Position numbers and translations under genes: made by a program. Of a stretch of 64,000 bases of DNA, positions 18,359-27,476 are shown one piece after another. The stretch's first letter is position 1; each line of letters starts with the position of its first letter. The notes below the pieces were generated by a model. That model made no database searches, was not told where the DNA came from, and was given only the letters and a program-made list of their open reading frames with translations. This stretch comes from Arcanobacterium haemolyticum (GTDB lineage Bacteria > Actinomycetota > Actinomycetes > Actinomycetales > Actinomycetaceae), in contig JADYUX010000001.1 in the NCBI GenBank assembly GCA_021532125.1, forward strand, positions 310,001 to 374,000. The letters run 5' to 3'.

Positions 18359-19687
18359 GTGAGTAATAACGCCCGCGCTGCTGCGCATTCCAGCCTCGCA
18401 ACGACGAGCCGCCACATTGGCCGAGTGATCCTTCTTGTGATCCTGGCACTGGCCCTCATGGTCGGTACGGCTGTCGCTACTGCATGGACGAGTCTCCAGG
18501 GGAACATCGACCAAGCCGATATCTCTGGGCTCCTCGGTGACGACCGCCCAAACGACGAGGAAACGGCACCTGCCGACGGCTTCGCGGGCCGTGCCCTCAA
18601 CATCCTCGTTCTTGGCTCGGACGTACGCTCGGGCGATTCCGACGTCGACGGCGCGGGCGCCTCCGGCGAAATCTCCGGCATGCGTGCCGACACGACGATG
18701 CTTTTCCACATCGGCGCCGATCGCTCACACGTTGAAGTGGTATCGATTCCGCGCGATACCCTCGTCGACATTCCTTCCTGCACCGTGTGGGACGAGAACG
18801 GCAACGAGATCAGCACGACGCGCGCCACCTACGATTCGATGTTCAATGCCGCCTTCGCCTACGGCGGCCAGGGCGGCTCGGTCGCCACCGCTGCCGCCTG
18901 CTCGATGAAGACAGTTGAGCAGCTCACCGGAATCCGCCTCGACGGTTACGTTGTCGTCAACTTCGCAGCCTTCCAGCAAATCGTCGATGCCTTGGGCGGC
19001 GTGCCCATGTACTTCGACGAGGACATGACCGACGAAAACTCCGGGCTTAACGTAGCAGCCGGATGCCGACTCCTCGGCGGCCAGCAGGCTCTCGCCCTTG
19101 CGCGTGCCCGCTACCAGCTTGGCGACGGCTCGGACATCAGCCGTATCGGACGCCAGCAGGAGCTCGTCACCGCCATGGTTCAGGAAATCCTCAACCTTAA
19201 CCTCCTCACCAACTTGCCGAAGATGTACCAGGTGCTTGATGCCGGCACTCAGTCGCTTTCAACGAGCCAGGGCCTTGGCGATATCACCACTCTCGTCGGC
19301 CTTGCCAACTCGCTGCGCGCTATCGACACCTCGAAGATTCACTTCATCACCATGCCGTTCGTCTACGAAGGTGCGCGCGTGCGCCCCCTCGAATCAGAGG
19401 CCGCCGTTTTGTGGAACGCATTGATTAACGATCACAAGGTGACTGCCGAAACGGATCAGTGGAACAACGTCTCGATCACAGACCTCACCTTGGCCGAGCA
19501 GGAAGCTGCCGCCTCTGCCTCACAGGCACCCGCAGCCACCACCCCCGGCGACGCCTCTGCACCCACCGCACCTGCGGACAACCCCGTCATGGCAGAACCA
19601 GCGCAAACGCCCGCCGCATCATCAGATTCCGCTACAGTCGAACCAACAACGACCGCACCGATCTGCACCAAGGAGAACGCGCAGTAA
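18359..19687 (+). CDS. LytR-CpsA-Psr (LCP) family wall polymer ligase
   Basis: About 442 residues from the leaderless GTG at 18359; an upstream ATG at 18272 would add 29 residues without support. A short cytoplasmic head is followed by one membrane helix (VILLVILALALMVG, residues ~22-38). The LCP domain follows, with NILVLGSDVRSG, MRADTTMLFHIG, VVSIPRDTLVDIP and ISRIGRQQELVTAMV carrying the Asp and Arg residues that hold the pyrophosphate lipid. An Ala/Pro/Thr-rich tail closes the protein. LCP enzymes transfer glycan polymers from undecaprenyl phosphate onto peptidoglycan. It is followed 12 nt later by a second LCP gene. Confidence 0.88.
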   Translation: MSNNARAAAHSSLATTSRHIGRVILLVILALALMVGTAVATAWTSLQGNIDQADISGLLGDDRPNDEETAPADGFAGRALNILVLGSDVRSGDSDVDGAGASGEISGMRADTTMLFHIGADRSHVEVVSIPRDTLVDIPSCTVWDENGNEISTTRATYDSMFNAAFAYGGQGGSVATAAACSMKTVEQLTGIRLDGYVVVNFAAFQQIVDALGGVPMYFDEDMTDENSGLNVAAGCRLLGGQQALALARARYQLGDGSDISRIGRQQELVTAMVQEILNLNLLTNLPKMYQVLDAGTQSLSTSQGLGDITTLVGLANSLRAIDTSKIHFITMPFVYEGARVRPLESEAAVLWNALINDHKVTAETDQWNNVSITDLTLAEQEAAASASQAPAATTPGDASAPTAPADNPVMAEPAQTPAASSDSATVEPTTTAPICTKENAQ

Positions 19688-19699
19688 GGCGCTATCGAC

Positions 19700-20992
19700 A
19701 TGAACGCCACCCCTCCCAGCTTCGAGCCGACGAACCCCCGACGCAGGCCGTCAGACCGCGACGCGGTATCAATCGGCAAAGGCCCTCACGTACGCCGGAA
19801 CCGCCCGGCCGTTCGGCAGCGCCCTGAAGTTCGCCGGGACCCGGCTCCTGTCGCACCCGAACCCCGACCGGCCTCCTTCCCACCGGCAGGAACGCAGCGC
19901 GCCGGCGAAGCAGAAGGTGTGAGTTTTCCACCGGCTTCGCGCCCCGTCGAGCGACATCGCCCGCACCGATCCACCGCTAGCGCATCAGCCCCGAGAGACG
20001 ACCGATCGGCACCTTCTCTCCCGCCCGTCCTCCCACCTCGCACTCCGCGGAAGAAACGCCGCACGTGGCCGTGGATAGTTACGCCCCTCGTCGTCCTGCT
20101 CGTCATCCTCGTCGCGTGGCCCCTCTACCTCATCTCCTACGGAAACTCCCGGCTCCAGCACGTCGGAGCCCTCTCCGGAGCCGGCAACACACCCGGAACC
20201 ACCTACCTCATCGTCGGCTCTGACAAACGGCAAGCCGAAGCGATCAACGACGGCACTGAGGGCGAACGCTCAGATTCCATCATGGTTCTCCACGTCCCCG
20301 AATCAGGAAAAGCAGCGCTCGTCTCGATCCCCCGCGATTCTTACGTCGAAATCCCCGATCATGGCTCCGGAAAAATCAACTCATCCTACTCACTCGGTGG
20401 GCCAGAACTCCTCGTACGGACCGTCGAAAACCTCACCGGCATGACAATCGATCATTACGTCGAAGTCTCGATGTTTGGCGTGCAGGAACTCACCGACGCT
20501 GTCGGAGGAATCAACCTGTGCCTTGATTACGACGTTGCCGACGAATACTCCGGGCTCGTCTGGAGCGCCGGCTGCGCGGACGTCGATGGAGCAACTGCGC
20601 TTGCCTTCTCACGCATGCGCTACTCCGACCCTCTTGGAGATATCGGCCGGACACTCCGTCAACGCCAGGTAGTTGGCAAGATCATCGACAAGGCAGCTTC
20701 CGGGGCAACCCTCGTCAATCCCGCTCGACAGAAGGCCCTCGTCGGTACTGCAGCAACGAGTCTCACCACCGATACGGATACGTCAATACTTGGCTTGGCG
20801 CGTGCGGCCCTTGGTATGCGCGACGTGATGGGGCCAGATGGACTCATGGGTACTCCCCCGATCTCGTCACTCAACCTCCGCGTTGGCGGACAATCCGCCG
20901 TGGAACTCGACCCCGACCTCGTCGATTCCTTCTTCGAGAAGATGAAGAACGGGAACCTGAGCGCCGACGACTTCCAGTCCGTCACGGGCTGA
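19700..20992 (+). CDS. Second LCP family wall polymer ligase
   Basis: A 430-residue protein. Residues 1-110 are a long cytoplasmic tail rich in Pro, Arg and Ala; then RTWPWIVTPLVVLLVILVAW forms the single membrane helix. The extracytoplasmic LCP domain shows TYLIVGSDKRQ, ERSDSIMVLHVPE, VSIPRDSYVEIP, AFSRMRYSDPLGDIGRTLRQ. It lacks the Ala/Pro tail of the upstream paralogue. The two genes form an operon. Two LCP ligases side by side may serve two different polymers or the same one redundantly. Confidence 0.88.
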   Translation: MNATPPSFEPTNPRRRPSDRDAVSIGKGPHVRRNRPAVRQRPEVRRDPAPVAPEPRPASFPPAGTQRAGEAEGVSFPPASRPVERHRPHRSTASASAPRDDRSAPSLPPVLPPRTPRKKRRTWPWIVTPLVVLLVILVAWPLYLISYGNSRLQHVGALSGAGNTPGTTYLIVGSDKRQAEAINDGTEGERSDSIMVLHVPESGKAALVSIPRDSYVEIPDHGSGKINSSYSLGGPELLVRTVENLTGMTIDHYVEVSMFGVQELTDAVGGINLCLDYDVADEYSGLVWSAGCADVDGATALAFSRMRYSDPLGDIGRTLRQRQVVGKIIDKAASGATLVNPARQKALVGTAATSLTTDTDTSILGLARAALGMRDVMGPDGLMGTPPISSLNLRVGGQSAVELDPDLVDSFFEKMKNGNLSADDFQSVTG

Positions 20993-21055
20993 ATCCCCGC
21001 CTCACAGCACCCAGGAGATACGGCGACGATTCGTCGTCACAACCGGCAATACAGC

Positions 21056-21083
21056 GAGGGCGACGAACATCGTCGTCGCCCTC
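21056..21083. terminator. Bidirectional terminator, LCP / purE
   Basis: An 11-bp perfect inverted repeat (GAGGGCGACGA and its complement; arms 21056-21066 and 21073-21083) sits between the convergent LCP and purE genes. Confidence 0.7.
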
Positions 21084-21101
21084 AGCCAAGTACCGACACG
21101 T

Positions 21102-21614
21102 CTACTTAGACGTGGTTTCCCGCAAACGAGCCCCCTTAGCGTACGCAACCTCGCGCAGCTCCTCCTGGAATTCCAACATCCGCGAACGCACACGCGCATC
21201 CTCAGCGCCGGTCCCCGCACCAATGATCCGCGCCGCAAGCAGGCCAGCATTACGCGCCCCACCAATCGATACGGTCGCAACAGGCACCCCCGCGGGCATT
21301 TGGACAATGGAGAGAAGGGAATCCATGCCGTCGAGGTAGGCGAGAGGAACCGGGACACCAATGACCGGGAGCGGTGTCACTGCTGCAAGCATGCCCGGAA
21401 GATGCGCTGCACCACCCGCGCCAGCCACGATGACCCGCAATCCGCGCCCCGCGGCCTCACGACCATAACGGATCATGTCCTCCGGCATACGATGCGCGGA
21501 CACTACGTCAACCTCAAACGGGATATCGAATTCAGCAAGGGCGTCGCCTACGGCAGACATAACCTTCCAATCCGAATCTGACCCCATGACAATTCCGACA
21601 ACTGGCTGACTCAC
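21102..21614 (-). CDS. purE: N5-carboxyaminoimidazole ribonucleotide mutase
   Basis: About 170 residues from the GTG at 21614, which has AGGGGAG 6 nt upstream; upstream in-frame codons are unsupported. The PurE class I signatures are present: [10 protein letters not shown] at the N-terminus, SAHRMPEDM, and [12 protein letters not shown]. It moves the carboxylate of N5-CAIR to C4 to give CAIR in purine synthesis. It follows purK, as is usual. Confidence 0.93.
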   Translation of the reverse strand: MSQPVVGIVMGSDSDWKVMSAVGDALAEFDIPFEVDVVSAHRMPEDMIRYGREAAGRGLRVIVAGAGGAAHLPGMLAAVTPLPVIGVPVPLAYLDGMDSLLSIVQMPAGVPVATVSIGGARNAGLLAARIIGAGTGAEDARVRSRMLEFQEELREVAYAKGARLRETTSK

Positions 21615-21677
21615 GAGAACTCCCCTACCTGCGCAACGCGCACACGAAACAAACAGCAAACACCAACAAATGACAAA

Positions 21678-22889
21678 CTAGGCGCTCTCGCCGCGGAGCA
21701 TCGCAGCAGCACCATGCGCGGACTCGCGAGCGGCATCAAGATCAGCACCCAACACCGTCACATGCCCAATCTTCCGGCCAGGTTTCACAGCCTTCCCATA
21801 CACATGAATCTTTGCCTCCGGGAAACGCTCCATCACCTGCGCGTAAGCATGACGAGGATCGTCGAGCTGCGAACCGAGCACGTTGACCATGACACTCCAC
21901 GGCGCTCGGGGCGCCGTATCCCCCAAGGGAAGATCGAGAACCGCGCGAAGATGCTGCTCGAATTGACTTGTCGTCGCTCCTTCGATTGTCCAATGACCAG
22001 AATTGTGAGGGCGCATCGCCAACTCGTTGATATACACGCGGTCTTTCGCCACAAAAAGCTCCACGGCCAGCACTCCCACCACATCAAGCTCAGTGGCAAT
22101 CTTCTGAGCGATACGAGCACATTCTTCGTGGAGCGCCTCAGGCACCCCAGGTGCCGGAGCAACAACCTCGAAACATACACCGTTCTGCTGGACCGTTCGT
22201 ACAAGAGGCCAAGCTCGGACCTCCCCCGATGGTCTACGAGCGACAACCTGCGCAAGCTCCATCTCGAAAGGAATCTTCTCCTCAACGAGGAGCGGGCCAC
22301 CTACCGACAGCCATTCACAGGCATCGTCGGCCTCATGGATGATCTTCACGCCCTTACCGTCATAGCCATCACGCGGAGTTTTGAGCACCGCACCGTCGAA
22401 CGCATCGCCACGCCGGCGGGCCGCGGAACGCAACTCTCCGAGCGCTTCCTCCACCTCTGCCGTCGATGACACCGAAAACCACTGCGGGCAGGGCACACCA
22501 AGCTCAGACATCTTCCGACGCATCGCCAACTTATCCTGAGCGTAGGCCAGCGCGTGGGCGCCAGGGCGCACAGGAGCGAATTCCTCAGCGTCACGAAGAG
22601 TTTCATCAGGCACATGCTCGTGCTCCACTGTGAGCACATCAACGTTTTTCGCGAGCTCAAGGATCGCCTCGCGATCGTCGGCTTGCGCAACCTGAGAATC
22701 GGTGATGACCTGCGCAGCAGACCCGTCCGCAGCCTCAACCAAAGCACAGAGGCGAATACCCAAAGCGTTCGCCGATTCCTGCATCATTCGCGCCAACTGG
22801 CCACCGCCCACCACACCGATGCGCGGCGCAGCCCACGCGGCGCCCGTTCCAACTACTGCGCGCCCTGGCGCCCCTTCGTTCGTGCTCAC
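21678..22889 (-). CDS. purK: N5-carboxyaminoimidazole ribonucleotide synthase
   Basis: A 403-residue ATP-grasp enzyme. IGVVGGGQLARMM is the N-terminal motif, TVEHEHVPDE is the usual PurK element, LKTPRDGYDGKGV is the ATP-grasp loop, and INELAMRPHNSGHWTIEG is the C-terminal metal/substrate region. It carboxylates AIR with ATP and bicarbonate. The GTG start lacks a good ribosome binding site; TAAGGT 6 nt upstream points to a leaderless mRNA. purE follows after 63 bp. Confidence 0.93.
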   Translation of the reverse strand: MSTNEGAPGRAVVGTGAAWAAPRIGVVGGGQLARMMQESANALGIRLCALVEAADGSAAQVITDSQVAQADDREAILELAKNVDVLTVEHEHVPDETLRDAEEFAPVRPGAHALAYAQDKLAMRRKMSELGVPCPQWFSVSSTAEVEEALGELRSAARRRGDAFDGAVLKTPRDGYDGKGVKIIHEADDACEWLSVGGPLLVEEKIPFEMELAQVVARRPSGEVRAWPLVRTVQQNGVCFEVVAPAPGVPEALHEECARIAQKIATELDVVGVLAVELFVAKDRVYINELAMRPHNSGHWTIEGATTSQFEQHLRAVLDLPLGDTAPRAPWSVMVNVLGSQLDDPRHAYAQVMERFPEAKIHVYGKAVKPGRKIGHVTVLGADLDAARESAHGAAAMLRGESA

Positions 22890-22895
22890 AGAATA

Positions 22896-22901
22896 ACCTT
22901 A
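22896..22901 (-). promoter_or_regulatory. Leaderless -10 box of purK
   Basis: TAAGGT on the minus strand lies 6 nt before the purK GTG at 22889. The divergent gtrA gene has the same arrangement, so both units start from a very short shared region. Confidence 0.5.
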
Positions 22902-22935
22902 CTCACCATTCGTACTGTGCCGCGCGATCGCCCAC

Positions 22936-22941
22936 TACACT
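22936..22941 (+). promoter_or_regulatory. Leaderless -10 box of gtrA-like gene
   Basis: TACACT lies 6 nt before the GTG at 22948. No Shine-Dalgarno sequence is present. Confidence 0.55.
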
Positions 22942-22947
22942 GGTGTG

Positions 22948-23655
22948 GTGTTTGCATCCGAGAAGATCGCCAATAACAAGATTGTCCGCAAGCTCCTCAA
23001 AGGCCAAAGCTTGCGCGAGTGGTTCGTGGAGTTCGTCCGATTCTGCGTGGTAGGCCTCGGCTCCTACATCGTTGACGTAGGCCTCTTTAACCTCCTAGCC
23101 CACTCCAATATCCTCACTCTTCCTGGCGATTCTTCTATGACAGCCAAGACGATTTCCGTCATCGTCTCCGTCATTTTCTCGTGGGTAGTCAACCGCCTGT
23201 GGACCTTCCGCGATATGCGCACAAAGTCGAAAAGCCACGAGTTCATCATGTTTGTTCTCGTTAATGCGGGTGGCATGCTCATAGCCCTCGCATGCCTGTG
23301 GTTCTCGCGGTATGTTCTCGATCTTCGTTCCCAGCTCGCCGACAACATTTCCGCCAACGTTGTGGGCCTCGTCCTGGGCACAGCATTCCGCTACGTTATG
23401 TACCGATACTTCGTGTTCTCTGGGACCAAGAGCGAAACAGCTCGAGACGGGGCACCTCGTGAGCTCCCCGAAGCTTCTACAGATGAGGCTAAAACAGCCG
23501 ATCCTGTTTTCACCGCTGAATCCCAGACAATGCCAGACAACCCCTTCGAGTCTGTCTCGCTCCTTTCGAGCGATGCTCAGGATGTCACGCACGCGCTGAG
23601 CGACGACGAATCCCCCGTCTCCGACCCGACGATGGTTGAGGCTCGTCGCCCCTAA
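22948..23655 (+). CDS. GtrA family membrane protein
   Basis: About 235 residues. Four membrane segments span residues ~25-160 in the GtrA layout: FVRFCVVGLGSYIVDVGLFN, then WVVNRLWTFRD, which is the family hallmark, then FRYVMYRYFVF. The last ~75 residues are an acidic, Ser/Pro-rich soluble tail. GtrA proteins are thought to flip polyprenyl-phosphate-linked sugars or assist glycosylation. The GTG at 22948 fits a leaderless transcript better than the one at 22945. Divergence from purK is a common actinobacterial arrangement. Confidence 0.85.
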   Translation: MFASEKIANNKIVRKLLKGQSLREWFVEFVRFCVVGLGSYIVDVGLFNLLAHSNILTLPGDSSMTAKTISVIVSVIFSWVVNRLWTFRDMRTKSKSHEFIMFVLVNAGGMLIALACLWFSRYVLDLRSQLADNISANVVGLVLGTAFRYVMYRYFVFSGTKSETARDGAPRELPEASTDEAKTADPVFTAESQTMPDNPFESVSLLSSDAQDVTHALSDDESPVSDPTMVEARRP

Positions 23656-23783
23656 ACACCCGCTGAGCCACGATCGGGCCTCAGTGCTTAACGTCTATCT
23701 TGAGCTCGGATTGCGCTTCGCGTAGGGCACTTCGCCCCTAGCTTGAACCAGCATCTGTGCCACAAACACCACCAGGGCCGGCG

Positions 23784-25097
23784 CTACCGTCGGCGGCGGC
23801 GCGAGCCCATCGTAATAATGGAACCGGACGGCAAGATCTTTCCGGGGTCGAGCGACTGCGGCAAAGCACTCAATGTCAGCGAGAATACCGGTGGCTGAGC
23901 TTGCGTCAGCTCGAGACGCCCTCCGTCTTTCTCGGCAAGCGACTTCGCCAATGGAAGGCCAATACCTGTCGAGCCACCCGTGGACACGCCCTTTCTGAAG
24001 ATGGCCTCTGTAAGGTCCTCCGCTACGCCCTCGCCCTCATCCCGGACTTCAACAACCACTCCCCGCCCAACTTTCCGAGAAAGAACTGTCGTCGTCCCCG
24101 CACCGTACTTGAGGGAATTCTCAATAAGCGTGGCAATGATCTGCGACAAGGAGGCCGGGTTCGCGAGAGCCGCAAGGCCAGCCTCCTCCTGGAATACCAG
24201 CTCACGGCCAACGCGCGCGAAACTCTTACGCCACTCGTCATCCTGTTGATCAAAAATCGGTTTCAACCGCACGGCCTCCGTGCTGCCCCCAGCAGCGGAC
24301 CGAGAATTCGCAAGCAGGTCTTGAACAACACCCGTCAGGCGCTCGACCTGCTCCAAGCACTTGCCAGCCTCCTCCTGGACGTCAGGATCGTCGGAGAGAT
24401 ACTGGATTTCTTCAAGTCGCATCGACAAGGCAGCTAACGGCGTCCGCAACTGGTGAGAGGCGTCTGCCGCGAACTGACGCTCCGCGGAAATACGGCCAGC
24501 CATGCGGTCAGCTGTGCGCACAAGCTCCTCGTACACCAAGTCGATCTCTTCAACGCCGGATTCTTCCATCTGGGGCCTGGTTTGCCCCGCACCGAGCTGC
24601 TCGGCGGCAGCCGCAAGATAGATCAATGGTGCCGACAAGCGTCGCGATTGTCGCAACGCAATCATCACACCAACGGCAAACGAGAAGGAGATCGCCACAA
24701 TACCAGCAGCTGCAAATAGAGCTATGTTGCGCTCAATTGTGCTTCGGGAGATCGAAATAATGACTGTCGCTGTTTCACCAGCCGTAGTCGATCGCGAGAG
24801 CGTCGATCCGTGGAGCTCAACACCTGCTTCGATCTTCTCGTATGGAATGACGACCGTGATGTGAGCCGGAGTTTCTCCCCGTTCAACAGCGTAAATCTTG
24901 AGTTCTTGCGGGGAGATCTCTCGGTCGGTCTTGAGGCGCTGTTCAACGATCGCCGCGACATTAGCTGCGCGGCGATCGAGATTAGCTTCAGCATTCCGCC
25001 AGATGAGCGTGCCGCCGAGGATAATTCCTGGGAGGCCGAGGAGGAGGACTGCCACGGCGACGGCCACCGTCGTCATGTGAATAGCACGGCGGCGCAC
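23784..25097 (-). CDS. Two-component sensor histidine kinase
   Basis: A 437-residue membrane kinase. Two membrane segments (about residues 9-30 and 128-150) enclose a ~95-residue extracytoplasmic sensor. HisKA has ADASHQLRTPLAAL with the phospho-acceptor His; the ATPase domain has NSLKYGAG (N box), VRDEGEGV (G1) and GSTGIGLPLAKSLAEKDGG (G2). The tail is basic (RRRRR). The GTG start has AAGGAGTG 8 nt upstream, which overlaps the stop of the response regulator, so the two are coupled. The stimulus is unknown. Confidence 0.92.
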   Translation of the reverse strand: MRRRAIHMTTVAVAVAVLLLGLPGIILGGTLIWRNAEANLDRRAANVAAIVEQRLKTDREISPQELKIYAVERGETPAHITVVIPYEKIEAGVELHGSTLSRSTTAGETATVIISISRSTIERNIALFAAAGIVAISFSFAVGVMIALRQSRRLSAPLIYLAAAAEQLGAGQTRPQMEESGVEEIDLVYEELVRTADRMAGRISAERQFAADASHQLRTPLAALSMRLEEIQYLSDDPDVQEEAGKCLEQVERLTGVVQDLLANSRSAAGGSTEAVRLKPIFDQQDDEWRKSFARVGRELVFQEEAGLAALANPASLSQIIATLIENSLKYGAGTTTVLSRKVGRGVVVEVRDEGEGVAEDLTEAIFRKGVSTGGSTGIGLPLAKSLAEKDGGRLELTQAQPPVFSLTLSALPQSLDPGKILPSGSIITMGSRRRRR

Positions 25098-25103
25098 CTA
25101 GCG

Positions 25104-25781
25104 TCACTCCTTCTCGAAGCGGAAACCCATTCCACGTACGGTGACGATGTACTTCGGGTCGGCGACATCGTCGCCAAGTTTGCGGCGCAGCCACGAGATA
25201 TGCATGTCGAGTTTCTTCGTTGAATCGTCACCCTGGACGCCCCACACTTCACGCAGCAGGTCTTCGCGAGAAACGACGGCGCCGGCGTGGCGCACGAGGA
25301 TGGTCAAAAGTTCGAATTCTTTACCCGTGAGCTGGAGTTCAGTGTCACCGACGAAAGCGCGGTGCGCGGCAACATCAACGCTCACATTGCCGGCCTTGAG
25401 CGTGTCGCTGCCGTCGACATGTTCGGATCGGCGGAGCTGCGCCCGGACTCGCGCGAGGAGCTCAGCGAGGCGGAAAGGCTTGGTGACATAATCATCCGCG
25501 CCTGCATCCAGGCCCACCACCATGTCCACTTCCTCGGTGCGGGCAGTGAGGATAAGGATGGGGAAATCCCAGCCCCGCGAGCGCACCTGCCGTGCGACAT
25601 CGAGGCCGTCCATATCGGGCAGACCGAGGTCGAGAATGATGAGATCCGGTCGCGACTCCATGGCAGCGAGAGCATCACGGCCCGTCTCTGCGAGGCTCAC
25701 GGCATAGCCTTCGCGGGTGAGTGCTCGCATGAGCGGACCCGAGATGGCGGAGTCATCTTCTACTAGCAGTAAATTAGTCAC
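25104..25781 (-). CDS. OmpR/PhoB-type response regulator
   Basis: A 225-residue regulator. The receiver has VEDDSAISGPL, IILDLGLPDMDG with the phospho-acceptor Asp, LTARTEE and YVTKPF with the conserved Lys. The C-terminal winged helix has KEFELLTILVRHAGAVVSR, EDLLREVWG and TVRGMGFRFE. It is partner to the kinase 6 nt downstream. The GTG start has no usable ribosome binding site and is preceded by TAGCAT at 6 nt, so it is probably leaderless; an inverted repeat lies just upstream. Confidence 0.93.
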   Translation of the reverse strand: MTNLLLVEDDSAISGPLMRALTREGYAVSLAETGRDALAAMESRPDLIILDLGLPDMDGLDVARQVRSRGWDFPILILTARTEEVDMVVGLDAGADDYVTKPFRLAELLARVRAQLRRSEHVDGSDTLKAGNVSVDVAAHRAFVGDTELQLTGKEFELLTILVRHAGAVVSREDLLREVWGVQGDDSTKKLDMHISWLRRKLGDDVADPKYIVTVRGMGFRFEKE

Positions 25782-25787
25782 AACTGA

Positions 25788-25793
25788 ATGCTA
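25788..25793 (-). promoter_or_regulatory. Leaderless -10 box of the response regulator
   Basis: TAGCAT on the minus strand ends 6 nt before the GTG at 25781. Confidence 0.5.
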
Positions 25794-25811
25794 AGCCTTT
25801 CATTAAACTCG

Positions 25812-25841
25812 CGTCGATCTTTTAGGGAAAGTAGATCGACG
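25812..25841. promoter_or_regulatory. Inverted repeat upstream of the two-component operon
   Basis: CGTCGATCT at 25812-25820 is repeated as its exact complement at 25833-25841, with a 12-base spacer. It covers the -30 to -60 zone of the response-regulator gene, a plausible operator for autoregulation. It could also be a weak terminator-like hairpin, but no gene reads into it. Confidence 0.4.
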
Positions 25842-25969
25842 AATTCTGGGATACTTCCATTTAAGTTATCTTCAAGCACGCTATAACTCTGCTGGTCAAG
25901 GGCCTAAGTACCGTGGTGTGGTGTACTCGCGCCGTTCACAACGCCGTTTCCCAGGGGTTCCGGTAGACG

Positions 25970-27070
25970 CTAGAAGTTTGGGCTCGCCTCACGAGTTGGC
26001 ATGCGGCGTAGCTCTACGGAGTCTATCTGCCCGATGCCTTGGAGGTCGGGGGAACCTGCCGGGACGAGCGTGTAGCGCCCGAGTTTCAATGCGCGCAGAA
26101 TATTTGCCGTATTTTGGTCGATGAGGACCGAGCCGGTGGGCGCGACGTCGACAAGCCGGGAAGCCAAATTGACTGTTGGGCCAAAGACATCGCCGAATCG
26201 GGAAACAACGCCGCCCCACACGAGCGATGCACGCACTGGCAGCATTCCGGGAATTGCCCGGAGTTCTTCGACGATGCGTGTCGCTGTCTCAGCTCCTGTC
26301 ACGACGTCGTCGGCGATGTAGAGGAAGGCGTCGCCGATTGTTTTGACGACGCGGGCACCGCACGAGGCGATCACATCGCGGCAGGTTTGCTCGAATGTTC
26401 CGATGAGTGTGACGAGTTCCGCGGCGCCTAATTCGTTCGATCGGTTGGTGAATGCGACCATATCGACGAAGCCAAGGGCTCGTTGGAGTTGGGTTTCGCC
26501 GTCGTCAGACATGTCCATTTGGACTGCTTCAGCTTCGGAACGACGAAGGAGGGCGGCAAGGTGGCGCCGCCACGCGTAGTCCATTTGGTCGCGAAGAAAC
26601 TCGCTGTACTCCCCGAAGTGATCGAGCACCCAGAAGCGTGCGGAGATACCGTCAAGGCCAAGGACACGTTCAGCGTGTTCGACGAAGGCTTCGTGCTGCC
26701 AGAGCACCATGCGGTCGGACATATGTGATTCGGCGCGGATGAGTGAAACGAGCGTTTCTGCAGTCACGCGGCCAGAATCAAGCATTTCTTGGCGGCGGCG
26801 CATGGACTCGACATCGTCGTCGGTAAAGACCTTCTGGTTCTCCTCGTCGGCAACCATCGGGAAACCCATGGCGAGCCAGAATCGACGAACGAGATCAACA
26901 GACGTGCCAGCGAGCTGTGCGGCTTCGAGCATCGTGTACTTCTCTTCGCCGCGGAGAAGGGCATCGACATGTCGTTGCACTGTGTTGAGTGTTGGTGGAG
27001 TTGGAGAAGATCCGGTGGTGCCCTTGTTTGATGGTTCGCCGAGTTGCCCCGGCGATGGCACACGAGTCAC
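25970..27070 (-). CDS. Class III adenylate cyclase with pH-sensor-type N-terminal domain
   Basis: About 366 residues from the GTG at 27070, which has AAAGGGG 5 nt upstream. Residues ~45-180 form a helical regulatory region (YTMLEAAQLAGTSVDLVRRFW, ending near DYAWRRHLAAL) like that of mycobacterial Rv1264. The catalytic domain shows FVDMVAFT with the metal-binding Asp, VKTIGDAFLYI with the adenine-selecting Lys, and FGDVFGPTVNLASRL with the transition-state Asn/Arg. It makes cAMP in the cytosol; the Rv1264 family is activated at acid pH. It is a single-gene unit. Confidence 0.88.
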   Translation of the reverse strand: MTRVPSPGQLGEPSNKGTTGSSPTPPTLNTVQRHVDALLRGEEKYTMLEAAQLAGTSVDLVRRFWLAMGFPMVADEENQKVFTDDDVESMRRRQEMLDSGRVTAETLVSLIRAESHMSDRMVLWQHEAFVEHAERVLGLDGISARFWVLDHFGEYSEFLRDQMDYAWRRHLAALLRRSEAEAVQMDMSDDGETQLQRALGFVDMVAFTNRSNELGAAELVTLIGTFEQTCRDVIASCGARVVKTIGDAFLYIADDVVTGAETATRIVEELRAIPGMLPVRASLVWGGVVSRFGDVFGPTVNLASRLVDVAPTGSVLIDQNTANILRALKLGRYTLVPAGSPDLQGIGQIDSVELRRMPTREASPNF

Positions 27071-27476
27071 ACGAACCCCTTTCGTCCGCTTGAGCAGCAA
27101 CGATATGCGGCCATGAGGCCACGCTCATCCAAAACGATGTAGAAATTTACTCCGTTCAGCGGCACATATCCACTGGGGGAATTCCCATGAGTGAGAGAAG
27201 TCGAAACTCTACTCAGACGTAATCTTGACGATTCCGTCGATGAGGCGGGCTTCGTCGAGAACTCTCCACAGCATGACCGACGAACAGCTCTCATAATAGT
27301 ACTCCACATCACATTTTTGTCTAGATATGTCCGACAAATTTTTCGTTTCTCTGTTTTTCGTGAGGAAAACGTCTGCCTTTCGCATGATGGTTCCTGCCGT
27401 TGAGGCTCCACTGTCCGAACCGAGCGGCGCACCGCCTTCTCTACCCAGGAGTTCCAGCCCGCGATAGGCTTGAAGA
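27071..27476. other. 406-bp intergenic region, no gene seen
   Basis: This stretch separates divergent genes for adenylate cyclase and the DUF885 protein. It is unusually A/T rich around 27290-27370. Short open frames are present on both strands, but none has a ribosome binding site or a recognisable sequence. The only supported element is the -10 box next to 27477. Confidence 0.5.
27465..27470 (+). promoter_or_regulatory. Leaderless -10 box of the DUF885 gene
   Basis: TAGGCT lies 6 nt before the ATG at 27477. The same hexamer at the same distance precedes dapD and the WbbL-like gene. Confidence 0.6.
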
